From: Macrococcus armenti
GTDB taxonomy: Bacteria; Bacillota; Bacilli; Staphylococcales; Staphylococcaceae
Assembly: GCF_020097135.1 (NCBI RefSeq)
Contig: NZ_CP083608.1
Coordinates: 1,364,001 to 1,428,000, forward strand
Reading direction: 5' to 3'
DNA: 64,000 nucleotides
The translations under genes and the position numbers were made by a program. This document shows positions 9,501 through 17,021 of this stretch, one piece after another; within the stretch, counting starts at the first letter, position 1; every line of letters begins with the position of its first letter. The notes below the pieces were generated by a model. That model saw only the letters and a program-made list of their open reading frames with translations, had not been told where the DNA came from and did no database searches.

Positions 9501-10718
9501 AGCAGCTAAAAACACACCGAATCCAATTACAGCTTTCTGAGCGCCATCACCTAAACCTGAAAACCAGGTTGATGCTCCTTTTACTGCTCCGCTCATACTT
9601 TTTAATATCTCTACTGCTGAAGGTAAAATCGGTTTTCCTATTTCTGCTAAAAAGTCTTTAAATGCAGTCTTAACATTACTTGTTTGAGTTGCTAAAGTAT
9701 CAGATTCTCGTGACGCTTGACCTAACGCTCCAGATAATTTGTTACCATCTTCAACCATTTGCAATAATGTCAGTTGTTTTTGTTGTTCACTTAAATCAGC
9801 AAATGATTTACCATACAATTCATTAGCTTTAGCATTTCTTGTTGTCTCAGTTGACGATATACCTAGTGCAGAGTCGTTTTCATAGTTTTGTTTTAGATAT
9901 GATTGTAATGAGTCTGTTACTTCTTCAATTGATTTGTCATAGAATGCAGCACTATCAGCAGCTGCCATTGTCGCTCTAGTAGTTAAATCTAGTGCATCTT
10001 CTGTATCTGCTCCTGTTGTTTTAGCAAATGCAGCCATTTGAGTAAATGAACCTCTTAGCGCGTTTGGTAATAATCCTGTTTTCTTACCTATTTCATCCAA
10101 AGAACCTTTTGCTTGCGCTTCGAGGTCTCCGAATACCTGACTAAACTGAGCGCCTGCAGCTTCATAATCTCCTGCTGCTTTTAATGCGCCTACGCCTACA
10201 CCAGTTAAAGGTACAGTTAAGCCCATCGTTAAATTTTGACCGACACCGCGCATTTTATCTCCAACAGATGAAACCCTATTTCCTATGTTGTCTAATTGAT
10301 TCCCTAAAATAGTCCATTTGCTTGAAGCAATCTCTTGTTCTCTTGTAAAATCTTTAAATTCTTGTGATGTGCTTTCGAGTTGATGCTCTAACATATTTAA
10401 ATAATCAACTTGTTTGTTGTATTCTTGTCTAATTTTCGATGCTTCAGCAGTATGTGACTTGCCTGCTTGTGTTAATTCATCTAATTTTGACTTTAATCCA
10501 CCAACGTTTTTTTGTTGACCCTTAATAGTACTTCCTAAATCATCAATTGCTTGTTCATAACTCTCTACACTTTTCTCTGTATACTTAAAATTATTTAAAT
10601 TTGTCTTCAACGAGCCATTTAAATCTCTAAATGAACGCTTTATTGCACCTAATGATCTAGATATGCCTGTATCATCTAAATCTAAACCAATACTTAAACC
10701 TCTAATACGTTCTGCCAT
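6561..10718 (-). CDS. tail tape measure protein with M23 peptidase and lytic transglycosylase domains
   Basis: A 1385-residue protein that sets tail length and is ejected with the DNA. Residues 1-130 are coiled coil; the TP901-type core follows with hydrophobic helices near residues 395-480. Near residue 1010 an M23 metallopeptidase domain has HYGIDYATPVGT and the zinc motif HLHVQ. Near residue 1150 a goose-lysozyme/SLT-like region has the catalytic-type Glu in IMRESSGNQ and ends GWGPTGSRRF. The virion therefore carries two wall-degrading activities for genome entry. The length is at the upper end for staphylococcal siphoviruses. Confidence 0.92.
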   Translation of the reverse strand: MAERIRGLSIGLDLDDTGISRSLGAIKRSFRDLNGSLKTNLNNFKYTEKSVESYEQAIDDLGSTIKGQQKNVGGLKSKLDELTQAGKSHTAEASKIRQEYNKQVDYLNMLEHQLESTSQEFKDFTREQEIASSKWTILGNQLDNIGNRVSSVGDKMRGVGQNLTMGLTVPLTGVGVGALKAAGDYEAAGAQFSQVFGDLEAQAKGSLDEIGKKTGLLPNALRGSFTQMAAFAKTTGADTEDALDLTTRATMAAADSAAFYDKSIEEVTDSLQSYLKQNYENDSALGISSTETTRNAKANELYGKSFADLSEQQKQLTLLQMVEDGNKLSGALGQASRESDTLATQTSNVKTAFKDFLAEIGKPILPSAVEILKSMSGAVKGASTWFSGLGDGAQKAVIGFGVFLAALGPIITGAGILAGSLGSIMQLLSPLGPAIAQAGGPLAFLTSKFAILRTLLGVLTGPIGITIAIITALGFAFVTAYKKSETFRNVVDGVVKSIKNILMTGFNAVKIFIMSIGNQIRTFWQQNGTEIMNALNNIFKVMSFVFNTLILPLMKVVWGLVKTIIISTWNNIKGVIQGALNIILGIVKIFSSLFTGNWKGLWQGIKQVAKGAIQLVWNLINLWFVGKILGTVRVFGGLFKSLFSGIWNGVKNIFKVSLSFIWNTSKNSFNKIFSFGKNIFTSLKNNLSNTWSNIKNIFTNTLTGIYNGTKQRFTNIYNTGKNSMTKLKNSMDGLWNGMKNSTIGKAEAMKNKVTGIFKSMGKGIKGHIDTVKSHIGGMTKGVKGGLNKLIGGVNWVGAKLGMDKIPEIKLSTGTGSLTRNGKLTRDTFATVGDKGRGNGPGGFRHEMIRYPNGKTVLTPNRDTKTFLPKGSQVINGQDTYNFLNAPRFAKGTGKPWYSQLGDAVGKGFTTGVDVTKDVAGKTIKGAKNIGKQALDAIGDVYDYVSNPGKLVDKVLKSFGVDFSFAKGDILSGMINGMYKKLKSSVKALFTTWLDDGGNGGDASSFMKFPKTTPYSPNGAVPGYPSSFNGGRHYGIDYATPVGTVLKAPTSGTVTRQHNHGGGLVAKLVSGKFAQFFLHLSEVLKTGRVNQGDAFAKTGNSGAWTTGPHLHVQVEKGPTDSITNTNTVDPEKFYSGVVKNGKNTMGKDWSSEIRRAAKQMKVSVSNADVNSIMAQIMRESSGNQNIVQSSAVWDVNTASGNPAQGLLQYIPQTFRAYAVKGHTNIRSGYDQLLAFFNNSNWRRDNPGGSSGWGPTGSRRFATGGLIKRSGWYNIAEGGYPEWVIPTDPSRRSEAMQMIAMAANQIQGNATIGNKRPNQLNMPNSSNDELLNAVLQQNGILMEMLQKLTGIEAKPILSTDDIGRAYDKYDSKQTKKQSIFDGIAGAL

Positions 10719-10756
10719 TTACTCACCTACCTTCGTTTTGACAAATAAAAAAGCCA

Positions 10757-10962
10757 TTAACCGCCAAATGCTGCGATTAATGACTCTGTCTTTTTAGGTT
10801 TGTTCTTTTCTTCTACAATTTCCATGAAGAAAGAAAATGGCATGTCCAGTATTTCGTTTATATCTTTACCTGATTCGCTCATCATTTCATAAATCAACTT
10901 TTTCATATTTACCTTATGCTGAGCGTACGTTATACCTTCTATACCATTTTCGCTAGTTCCTT
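10757..10962 (-). CDS. tail assembly chaperone, frameshifted C-terminal part (gpT-like)
   Basis: This open frame lies -1 relative to the gpG-like gene and has no ribosome-binding site of its own at the junction. It begins inside the slippery run at 10960-10966 and encodes about 67 residues ending KTESLIAAFGG. Position and arrangement match the lambda G-T system, in which a minority of ribosomes slip to make a longer chaperone that binds the tape measure protein. An internal ATG exists (at about residue 23, MKKLIYEMM), but no convincing RBS precedes it. Confidence 0.8.
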
Positions 10963-11277
10963 TTTTCTTTTTTCATCCATATGACCTTCAGCGATAAAAG
11001 CGATTTGACTCTGTAATTCTTGTACAGCATCTGGTGCATGCAATCCGTTCATTAACTGTTCTTTAGTGAATTGTTTGTTGTAAATATCTACAACCATATC
11101 AAACATCATATCGAATGCTTGTTTCTCACTTAATTTGTCGTTATTTTGCAGTTCATCCATAAGATCTACAGCTTCATACATTTTTTTAAACGGAATAAAT
11201 GTTGGTGTTAAAAATGTGTCGAATACTGGTTTGTCATCTTTCATTTCTTTTACTAATTTAATAAAGTTTCTTTTCAT
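10939..11277 (-). CDS. tail assembly chaperone gpG-like
   Basis: A 112-residue helical protein lying between the tail-tube gene and the tape measure, the standard place for the gpG chaperone of siphoviruses. Near its 3' end, codons for RKK contain the heptamer A AAA AAG in the zero frame (10960-10966). A -1 slip there continues into the frame ending at 10757. The zero-frame product ends in LAKMV. The product coats and protects the tape measure protein before tube polymerisation. Confidence 0.85.
   Translation of the reverse strand: MKRNFIKLVKEMKDDKPVFDTFLTPTFIPFKKMYEAVDLMDELQNNDKLSEKQAFDMMFDMVVDIYNKQFTKEQLMNGLHAPDAVQELQSQIAFIAEGHMDEKRKKELAKMV
10960..10966 (-). promoter_or_regulatory. -1 programmed frameshift slippery site A AAA AAG
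   Basis: In the gpG frame the codons read AGA AAA AAG GAA, so the heptamer A AAA AAG is correctly phased for simultaneous P- and A-site slippage. The zero frame stops 18 bases further on (TAG at 10939-10941). The -1 frame runs on to TAA at 10757-10759. Confidence 0.85.
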
Positions 11278-11302
11278 GTTTATATACCTACCTTTTTATA
11301 TT

Positions 11303-11497
11303 TTATAAATTAAATGTTTCTTTTAATGTTTTCTTAAAATCATCTGCGCTTGTATCAACGTTATTGATCACTGCATAAGCATTCACTAAACTATCTAAGT
11401 TATCTCGTTCTAGCACTGCGCCTTTGTGCTGCACTAAGATACTCGCATTGTTATAAATGCCTTCGAGCAACTTCTTATTTACTTTCTCTTTATCCAT
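11303..11497 (-). CDS. hypothetical small phage protein between tail tube and chaperone
   Basis: A 64-residue helical protein with no recognised motif. A GGAG-type site precedes the ATG at 11497. It lies between the major tail protein, whose hairpin is at 11530-11565, and gpG. Some staphylococcal phages have a small ORF in this slot, but its function is not known to me. Confidence 0.65.
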   Translation of the reverse strand: MDKEKVNKKLLEGIYNNASILVQHKGAVLERDNLDSLVNAYAVINNVDTSADDFKKTLKETFNL

Positions 11498-11529
11498 ATA
11501 TATGTCTCCTTAATTTTGCAAAATTATCA

Positions 11530-11565
11530 ATCAAAAGATTGAAGGTACTCAAATTAATGAGTACC
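11530..11565 (-). terminator. hairpin after major tail gene
   Basis: A perfect 8-bp stem, GGTACTCA/TGAGTACC, begins eight bases after the major tail stop codon. A weak T-rich stretch follows. It may be an attenuating terminator that lowers expression of the tape measure genes relative to the tail tube, or a 3'-end stabiliser. Confidence 0.5.
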
Positions 11566-11572
11566 TAGTGTG

Positions 11573-12187
11573 TTATGCTCCTGGTAAAGTCTCTGTTTCA
11601 GTTGGATATGAAGTTCCAAAAATAGCTGTAAAAATTGCATCTCGTTGTGTTGTTGAACCTTTTTCATCTTTACCGAAAATAACAGATTTTTCTTCTGTAA
11701 ATCCTGTAACTTTACGGTCCATAAATTCAGCTTTCATGTTGTCGCTTGAGAATTCTACGCCATCTTCTTTAGTTTTAGCGCTTTGTTCTGGCTTAGTGAA
11801 CTTACCTTTAGGAAGTCCTACCCACTCTTTTGAGCCGTCTTCATGTGTTTTAGCAAATACTGCCCCAACATAAGGTGGATTATCCGTGTTACCGAAAGCG
11901 TAAAGCCCTGCTTCGTTCTTTTCTAAACCAAATAAAACGATCTTATCTTCTACAGGCAACTTATGGAATTGTGATTCAACTTCAACCGGTCCATTAGATG
12001 TCGCCATTTCAGCTACCTTGTTATCTCCATATGCTTTTTCGATAGATTGCTCTTGTGACACAGTGATTTCCTGTAAAAACTTAATACGTTCTGGTGCAGT
12101 ACCAACGATTTTCGTTTCATCATTAGTATCTAATACACCATAGTAAAACTCATCAATACCAGTTGTTGCATGGTAATTTTTAGCCAT
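11573..12187 (-). CDS. major tail tube protein
   Basis: A 204-residue protein with the layout of phi13-type major tail proteins: AKNYHATTGIDEFYYGVL at the N-terminus, a beta-sandwich core, and PVEVESQFHKLP in the middle. It forms the hexameric rings of the non-contractile tail tube. It is preceded by the tail terminator gene and followed by a hairpin, consistent with high expression. Its last six residues are ETLPGA, identical to the end of the major capsid protein although the codons differ. Confidence 0.88.
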   Translation of the reverse strand: MAKNYHATTGIDEFYYGVLDTNDETKIVGTAPERIKFLQEITVSQEQSIEKAYGDNKVAEMATSNGPVEVESQFHKLPVEDKIVLFGLEKNEAGLYAFGNTDNPPYVGAVFAKTHEDGSKEWVGLPKGKFTKPEQSAKTKEDGVEFSSDNMKAEFMDRKVTGFTEEKSVIFGKDEKGSTTQRDAIFTAIFGTSYPTETETLPGA

Positions 12188-12200
12188 ATATTAATTCCTC

Positions 12201-12617
12201 CTAATTGTTCATTAAATTTTTTCGATAAAAAATACCCTCGTACCTTTTAGCACGACGGTATATTTTCAAATCCTTATCATATTCAGGTTGTGAATTTGAT
12301 ACGTTTTCCATATCTAATTGCTCTTTGATTAGTCTTGAAATGTAATAACTTAGATCCTTACAGACTTCTCTCGCATTGTAACTCGTTGAAAGTGGCGCAT
12401 ACACGTCTACCTGAATGAGATAGCTTAATGCGAGATTATCATTATCTGCATATTCTCTAGGTAATGTATCATCCACTTCACTCATTACAATGTAGGGCTT
12501 CGTCTGTTGTGATGGTTCTGGATAGTTATCAATCTTAATGCTTTTGTTGTCGACTAAAGATTTAACGTAAGTATCTGCAGACAGTAATATATATAATTCC
12601 ATTAATATATCTCTCAT
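12201..12617 (-). CDS. tail terminator / tail completion protein (DUF806-like)
   Basis: A 138-residue protein located just upstream of the tail tube gene. ELYILLSADTYVKSLV and YLIQVDVYA resemble the gp17/DUF806 tail terminator family that caps the tail and joins it to the connector. It overlaps the preceding HK97 gp10-like gene by four bases. The family call rests on position, size and the alpha/beta pattern. Confidence 0.72.
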   Translation of the reverse strand: MRDILMELYILLSADTYVKSLVDNKSIKIDNYPEPSQQTKPYIVMSEVDDTLPREYADNDNLALSYLIQVDVYAPLSTSYNAREVCKDLSYYISRLIKEQLDMENVSNSQPEYDKDLKIYRRAKRYEGIFYRKNLMNN

Positions 12618-13009
12618 CGAACATACCTGCTTATCTCTTTATTTAATACATCGTAGTATTCATTTTGTGCTGCACGTAATGCTCTTTCTACAGCACCTTT
12701 ACCTTTTGGGTTAGGATTCTTAATAGTACCGAATTCATTCAAGTGAATAATTCTGAAACGATTATGAGGACCGCGCCAATGAATTTTGATAGTGCGTTTA
12801 CCATTTAACCACATCGGATTACTTGCAGTGATTTCATCACGTGAATAACCTGTATCAGCGAATTCATCAAAGTTATCTCTTAAATACTTGATGAATACTT
12901 TAGATCCAGCTATCAAAGCCTTATCAATCCATCGTGTAGTATGCGCCCTGCCAAATTTTGAATTTAATTGTGACTCGAGTTCAGACAGTCCATTTACTTT
13001 AACCGGCAT
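12614..13009 (-). CDS. HK97 gp10-like head-tail joining protein
   Basis: A 131-residue protein. VNGLSELESQLNSKF at the N-terminus and the later HLNEFGTIKNPNPKGKGAVERAL are typical of the HK97-gp10 family. It overlaps the genes on both sides (11 bases upstream, four downstream), showing a tightly coupled connector operon. It takes part in head completion or tail attachment. Confidence 0.8.
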   Translation of the reverse strand: MPVKVNGLSELESQLNSKFGRAHTTRWIDKALIAGSKVFIKYLRDNFDEFADTGYSRDEITASNPMWLNGKRTIKIHWRGPHNRFRIIHLNEFGTIKNPNPKGKGAVERALRAAQNEYYDVLNKEISRYVR

Positions 13010-13382
13010 ATGCTACACCTACAATCTTCATAAGCTCGTTTGATTCTCCTGTTAGTGAGAAGTGTTCAATGTTAAACTTGATACCTTCATACATCTCATC
13101 TAAAATTTCAAACACATCAGAACTATCTACTTGATAATCCTTACGTGGATTCCTGAAATTTAAGCTAATAATATGTTTTGAGTCAGTACCTTTTAAACGT
13201 TCTAAATCTTTAATACTCGATTCATATACGTCTGCTAACGTCATAAACACTTCTTTTTCACTCACAGTTGGGTACGGTCCATCATCTGTTACAGTACGAT
13301 AAAACTTAACCGGTACATTTAAGTCTCCGTTAGATACTTTCGGACGGTTGTATTTCTGGAACATAATCTTTGTCATAATCAA
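12999..13382 (-). CDS. phage head closure protein
   Basis: A 127-residue, beta-rich protein encoded between the head-tail connector and the gp10-like protein, as in phi11/phi12-type phages. Features include VPVKFYRTVTDDGPYPTVSEKEVFMTLADVYESS, read in two parts, which resembles the SPP1 gp16-type stopper fold. It starts inside the upstream gene, overlapping it by 53 bases. An internal ATG at 13376 with better spacing is possible. Confidence 0.75.
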   Translation of the reverse strand: MIMTKIMFQKYNRPKVSNGDLNVPVKFYRTVTDDGPYPTVSEKEVFMTLADVYESSIKDLERLKGTDSKHIISLNFRNPRKDYQVDSSDVFEILDEMYEGIKFNIEHFSLTGESNELMKIVGVAYAG

Positions 13383-13644
13383 CCTCCTCCAAATTATCTA
13401 AAGCAAATGAAGTAATACGATGTAAAAAATTATCATCGAAGTACTCTAGTGCATCATTATAAGCGTATCTTGTACGCTCATAAACAAGTGAAGCACCTTG
13501 AGTATTAGTCATATCGAAAGGTTTGCATTTATTAACGATATCGTTATACGACTCTTCTAATAAAAATTTGATATGTTTATCTTCGAATGAGTGAAATATC
13601 TTTAATCGACCTTTCATTATCGCTACATGTTCATCAGTAATCAT
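13330..13644 (-). CDS. head-tail connector protein (gp6-like)
   Basis: A 104-residue, mostly helical protein. IKFLLEESYNDIVNKCKPFD and YERTRYAYNDALEYFDDNF fit the phage gp6/DNA-packaging connector family, which forms the adaptor ring under the portal. It comes shortly after the capsid gene and a 53-residue ORF, the usual order in staphylococcal HK97-like phages. Confidence 0.78.
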   Translation of the reverse strand: MITDEHVAIMKGRLKIFHSFEDKHIKFLLEESYNDIVNKCKPFDMTNTQGASLVYERTRYAYNDALEYFDDNFLHRITSFALDNLEEVDYDKDYVPEIQPSESI

Positions 13645-13652
13645 TCAATCAC

Positions 13653-13814
13653 CTACTTCTTATCATCAACGCGAACTAAAGCAGTACCATGACCTTTTAA
13701 CTTTTCGTTAATTTCATCAGCACGTTTTACAGTGCGGTCTACTTCTTCGCCCTTTTTTAATACTTTGTTTTCTTCTAAATCTTTAAAATCAAAACCAACT
13801 TTGAATTTCACCAT
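13653..13814 (-). CDS. small phage head protein, 53 residues
   Basis: A short charged ORF (MVKFKVGFDFKDLEEN...GTALVRVDDKK) with a strong AAAGGTGG site seven bases before the ATG at 13814. Many related phages carry such a Rho-N-like or head-fibre-type small ORF between the major capsid and connector genes. It sits between the capsid terminator and the gp6-like gene. Its role is not established. Confidence 0.7.
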   Translation of the reverse strand: MVKFKVGFDFKDLEENKVLKKGEEVDRTVKRADEINEKLKGHGTALVRVDDKK

Positions 13815-13836
13815 CCTATTCACCACCTTTAAAATG

Positions 13837-13867
13837 AATTAAAAAAGGAGCGTGATATTACGCTCCT
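13837..13867 (-). terminator. terminator overlapping the end of the capsid gene
   Basis: The stem AGGAGCGT/ACGCTCCT is followed by six T's on the minus strand. The 5' arm is formed by the capsid gene's own last codons (Pro-Gly-Ala and stop), so the terminator partly encodes the protein's C-terminus. It would favour capsid mRNA over downstream connector genes. Confidence 0.8.
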
Positions 13868-15072
13868 GGAAGTGTTTCACCTACTGCTTCTTCTGGTGCT
13901 GATGGCATACCTTCGATATTTAACGTATAAACATGTGCAACGTTATTATCTTCAGGTAAACCGTGCGCAAATTGCTTAGCAATAAATACATCACAATCTT
14001 CTAAAGCTAATGTTTGATCATAAGATTTAATTGATACTGCACCAGTTTGTACTGCGTAGTAACGACTTCCGACAAATGCGATTGCTTGACCATAAGGAAC
14101 GAAATCAGATGGGACTACTTCGATTTGATATGGTAAAGCAGTTACCCATTGACCATTAGGTGTAAGGACAGTGTATTGCGCTTGAACAAAGAACTGTAAA
14201 GCTGGATGTACTGCAATAGCGATTTTACCTAAAACATTTAATGGCTTATTATTTTCATCAAATGATAATTTATTTGCTAAATTTGCTAATTCAGTAACGG
14301 TTGTTTTTTCATCTGCAAACGTTAATTCTCCGACTGGTGTTTTGTCAGCAGTTCCTGTAATATTTCCGTCTTCATCACGAGTGATTTCTTGATTTAATCC
14401 GTAAGGTTGATTAGCGCCTGAACCTTTACCAAGTACTACACCTTCTTCAATTTTAATTGCAATCGCTTCCGCTAACTGTTCACGCACATAACGTTCAACC
14501 CATTCAGGACCAAACTCAAGTAAATCTTTAGGTACGATAGCGAATGCAGTTAATTTATTTTGAGAGAATGAGTATTCAGTGAAGTTTGCAAGGATTTGTC
14601 CTTGAATTTTACCAAAGATTTCTCCCCATACTGCAGCACCCGATGGTTTACCAACAATGATACGTGTACGAAGACCAGCAACTTGGAAATTGATTTTAGA
14701 TAATAATGGGCGGTTACGTTTAATATCTTCGAAAATACGTAATACAGTAGTTTCAGGCAAGATTTTTTCTTCTTTGAATGAATCATAGTTCGCTTCATCT
14801 TCAACTAAGTTAGTAAAGAATTGACGTTCTTTTGCAGTTAATACATTTAAACCACGATTTAAAGCAATTTCACCATCTAACTTTGCGTTTGCTACTTCTT
14901 GACGTGCTTCTACTAAAATACTTGCTGATAAATCTTCAGTATATGCTTTCATATACTCGTTATATTTTGCTTCTACTACTTCTGAATCTGCTCCATTACG
15001 AGCTGCTTCAAAGTATGCTTCTTTTAAATTCTGAATATTATTCTTTGTTTCATCTTTAAATGTAATTGTCAT
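13858..15072 (-). CDS. major capsid protein, HK97 fold
   Basis: A 404-residue protein. The N-terminal ~95 residues form a charged helical delta/scaffold domain, normally removed by the prohead protease encoded just upstream. The HK97 core follows, with ATFEDIKRNRPLLSKINF-like features (VLRIFEDIKRNRPL), an E-loop region near residue 150, and ELTFADEKTTVTELANLA. It builds the icosahedral head. A terminator overlaps its 3' end, and the C-terminus is ETLPGA, shared with the tail tube protein. Confidence 0.92.
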   Translation of the reverse strand: MTITFKDETKNNIQNLKEAYFEAARNGADSEVVEAKYNEYMKAYTEDLSASILVEARQEVANAKLDGEIALNRGLNVLTAKERQFFTNLVEDEANYDSFKEEKILPETTVLRIFEDIKRNRPLLSKINFQVAGLRTRIIVGKPSGAAVWGEIFGKIQGQILANFTEYSFSQNKLTAFAIVPKDLLEFGPEWVERYVREQLAEAIAIKIEEGVVLGKGSGANQPYGLNQEITRDEDGNITGTADKTPVGELTFADEKTTVTELANLANKLSFDENNKPLNVLGKIAIAVHPALQFFVQAQYTVLTPNGQWVTALPYQIEVVPSDFVPYGQAIAFVGSRYYAVQTGAVSIKSYDQTLALEDCDVFIAKQFAHGLPEDNNVAHVYTLNIEGMPSAPEEAVGETLPGA

Positions 15073-15083
15073 TTAAATTCCTC

Positions 15084-15872
15084 CTATAAATACAGTCTTT
15101 TGACTTTGTTTTTAATACTATTTTCTACTTTTTCTGGTAAATCGTACTTCTCTAATTCTTCCTGCACTACTTCTGTAACGATTTCTCTTACATTTTCTAA
15201 AGTGATTACGTCTTCATCTTTTGGCTCAGTTTCTTCAGGTGTTTCAACCATTTTTATCACATGATCTGGAGTTTTATTAAATTTAGTTAATTGCGACTTA
15301 CTAGCACATGCGACTAATTTCTTCGAGGTGATAACTTCGTCAATTAATCCATAAGAAAAAGCCTCTTCTGCAGTCATCCATGTTTCCGCATCAAGTAAGG
15401 CTTTCAATGAATCAATATTTAATTTATCTGTCTTTGCTAGGTATGTTTCCATTAAAGTTCCCGTAACTTTATCTAATAGTTCTGCAATTTCTCGCATATC
15501 ATTAGCGTTACCGAACATCCCACCCATAGCATTATGAATCATCATCATGCTGTTAGATGGCATTCTAACTACATCACCAGCCATTGCGATTACAGACGCA
15601 ATACTCGCAGCTAAACCATCAATATTTACGATTACTTTCGCTTTATGGCGCTTTAACATATTGTGAATTGTAATACCTTCGAATACGTCTCCACCTGGCG
15701 AATTAATGTTTACAATGATTTCATCAACATCACCAAGTTTCGTTAACGTATCTTTAAAGTGGTACGCACTCTCTTCATCTGACCAACGCCACGATTCTGG
15801 AACGATTTCACCATAAATATCAATCTGACCAATATTTTCAGTCTTTGAAACATTTAAGATTCTTCCTGTCAT
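15084..15872 (-). CDS. ClpP-like prohead protease (S14)
   Basis: A 262-residue serine protease of the ClpP fold that matures the capsid. It has NINSPGGDVFEG (oxyanion region), the catalytic Ser in DGLAASIASVIAMAGD (about residue 88) and the His in MMMIHNAMGG (about residue 113), followed by the ETWMTAEEAFSYGLID element. The C-terminal 70 residues are acidic and coiled, probably scaffold-like. It overlaps the portal gene by four bases, and the capsid gene follows 11 bases on. Confidence 0.92.
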   Translation of the reverse strand: MTGRILNVSKTENIGQIDIYGEIVPESWRWSDEESAYHFKDTLTKLGDVDEIIVNINSPGGDVFEGITIHNMLKRHKAKVIVNIDGLAASIASVIAMAGDVVRMPSNSMMMIHNAMGGMFGNANDMREIAELLDKVTGTLMETYLAKTDKLNIDSLKALLDAETWMTAEEAFSYGLIDEVITSKKLVACASKSQLTKFNKTPDHVIKMVETPEETEPKDEDVITLENVREIVTEVVQEELEKYDLPEKVENSIKNKVKRLYL

Positions 15873-17011
15873 TCGTTATCACCCCCTTTCGATGCTTCAT
15901 TATCAGATTCATAGTTTTTAGTACGTAGGAATATATCTAATCCATCGAGTTGTTCGAATCCGAATAAGTCGCGTACTTCGTTAATTGTTGCAAAGTTTGA
16001 AGATATCAACTTATCAATAGATGTTGAATTCTTAACTGGATCTAATCTATTCAATCCAACTAATTTAATACGCTTACCTTTCAAAAATTCATCTTTAGTA
16101 AAGAATTTACTGTTTAACTCGTTTTCGATTTTCTTAACTAACGGTTTAATACAGAAATCAAGATACGCATCCATTGCATTTTCTAGGTCTGCCATATCGC
16201 CATGAATAAGTGACGGAGGTATACCGATTATTTTAGCGACATCATCGATAAATGTTTTTTTTACCTTACTGATATTCTCGGCATTACTATTACTTGATGA
16301 TTGACCTTTTGTTATCTCTTCATATTCAAATCCAGGTATTCCAGGAATGATGGCCACACTACTTTTAGTAAAAGATTGATATATCTTATCAGCGTATTTC
16401 TGTAATCTCGACATGTTTTTATCATCAAGTTTACCGCCACCCTGACTAACCTTTAAAATACCTCTAATTTGATTATTCTTTAACTCTTGCTGCATCATTC
16501 TGCCGAATAACTCGCCATAATCACCAAACAGACCTTCTACATACTTTTGAAGTTTTTCATTGTTGTAATTTAAATAAATCACTTCGTTCATTTTGAATGA
16601 TCGTTGGAATTTATAATCTTTTACAATCACATTTCTAAATGTATCATCATATAAAGCGAGTTCCACTCTTTCAAAGTCATCTGCTACAACTAAATCATCT
16701 GTATCAGTCTTGATAATTAGTACTTCATTATCATATATAAGTTTGTAGATTACTTTCTGCCAAAAGTCCGATGCACTGCTATCTGTATTTGGTCTAACGT
16801 TCAACTTATAATACAGTGTATTCTTAATGCTTTTATCTCCATCTTTTATCCAAAATTCCGTTTGGCTTATCGTCCTGGCAATAAAGTTGATACATGTATC
16901 TAAAGCTATTCGTTTTAAATATGACCTACTCGCTGAGTCTTCGTATATATCTAAATCAAGCATATCCCTAATTTCTAAATTACGTTTAAACACACCTTCA
17001 AATAGTCCCAT
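15869..17011 (-). CDS. portal protein, HK97 family
   Basis: A 380-residue protein lying between the large terminase and the prohead protease. CINFIARTISQTEFWI, FWQKVIYKLIYDNEVLII and IIGIPPSLIHGDMADLENAMDAYL are characteristic of HK97 portals, which form the dodecameric channel at one capsid vertex and anchor the packaging motor. Length is normal for the family. It begins ten bases after the terminase stop. Confidence 0.92.
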   Translation of the reverse strand: MGLFEGVFKRNLEIRDMLDLDIYEDSASRSYLKRIALDTCINFIARTISQTEFWIKDGDKSIKNTLYYKLNVRPNTDSSASDFWQKVIYKLIYDNEVLIIKTDTDDLVVADDFERVELALYDDTFRNVIVKDYKFQRSFKMNEVIYLNYNNEKLQKYVEGLFGDYGELFGRMMQQELKNNQIRGILKVSQGGGKLDDKNMSRLQKYADKIYQSFTKSSVAIIPGIPGFEYEEITKGQSSSNSNAENISKVKKTFIDDVAKIIGIPPSLIHGDMADLENAMDAYLDFCIKPLVKKIENELNSKFFTKDEFLKGKRIKLVGLNRLDPVKNSTSIDKLISSNFATINEVRDLFGFEQLDGLDIFLRTKNYESDNEASKGGDNE

Positions 17012-17021
17012 AATTCACCTC

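Noticed and set aside
8206-9540. Plus-strand frames within the tape measure gene
   Set aside because: Proline- and phenylalanine-rich shadows produced by the coding strand's codon pattern.
14550-15059. Alternative frames within the capsid gene
   Set aside because: Leu/Ile/Lys-biased shadows with no ribosome sites; the HK97 capsid is on the minus strand.
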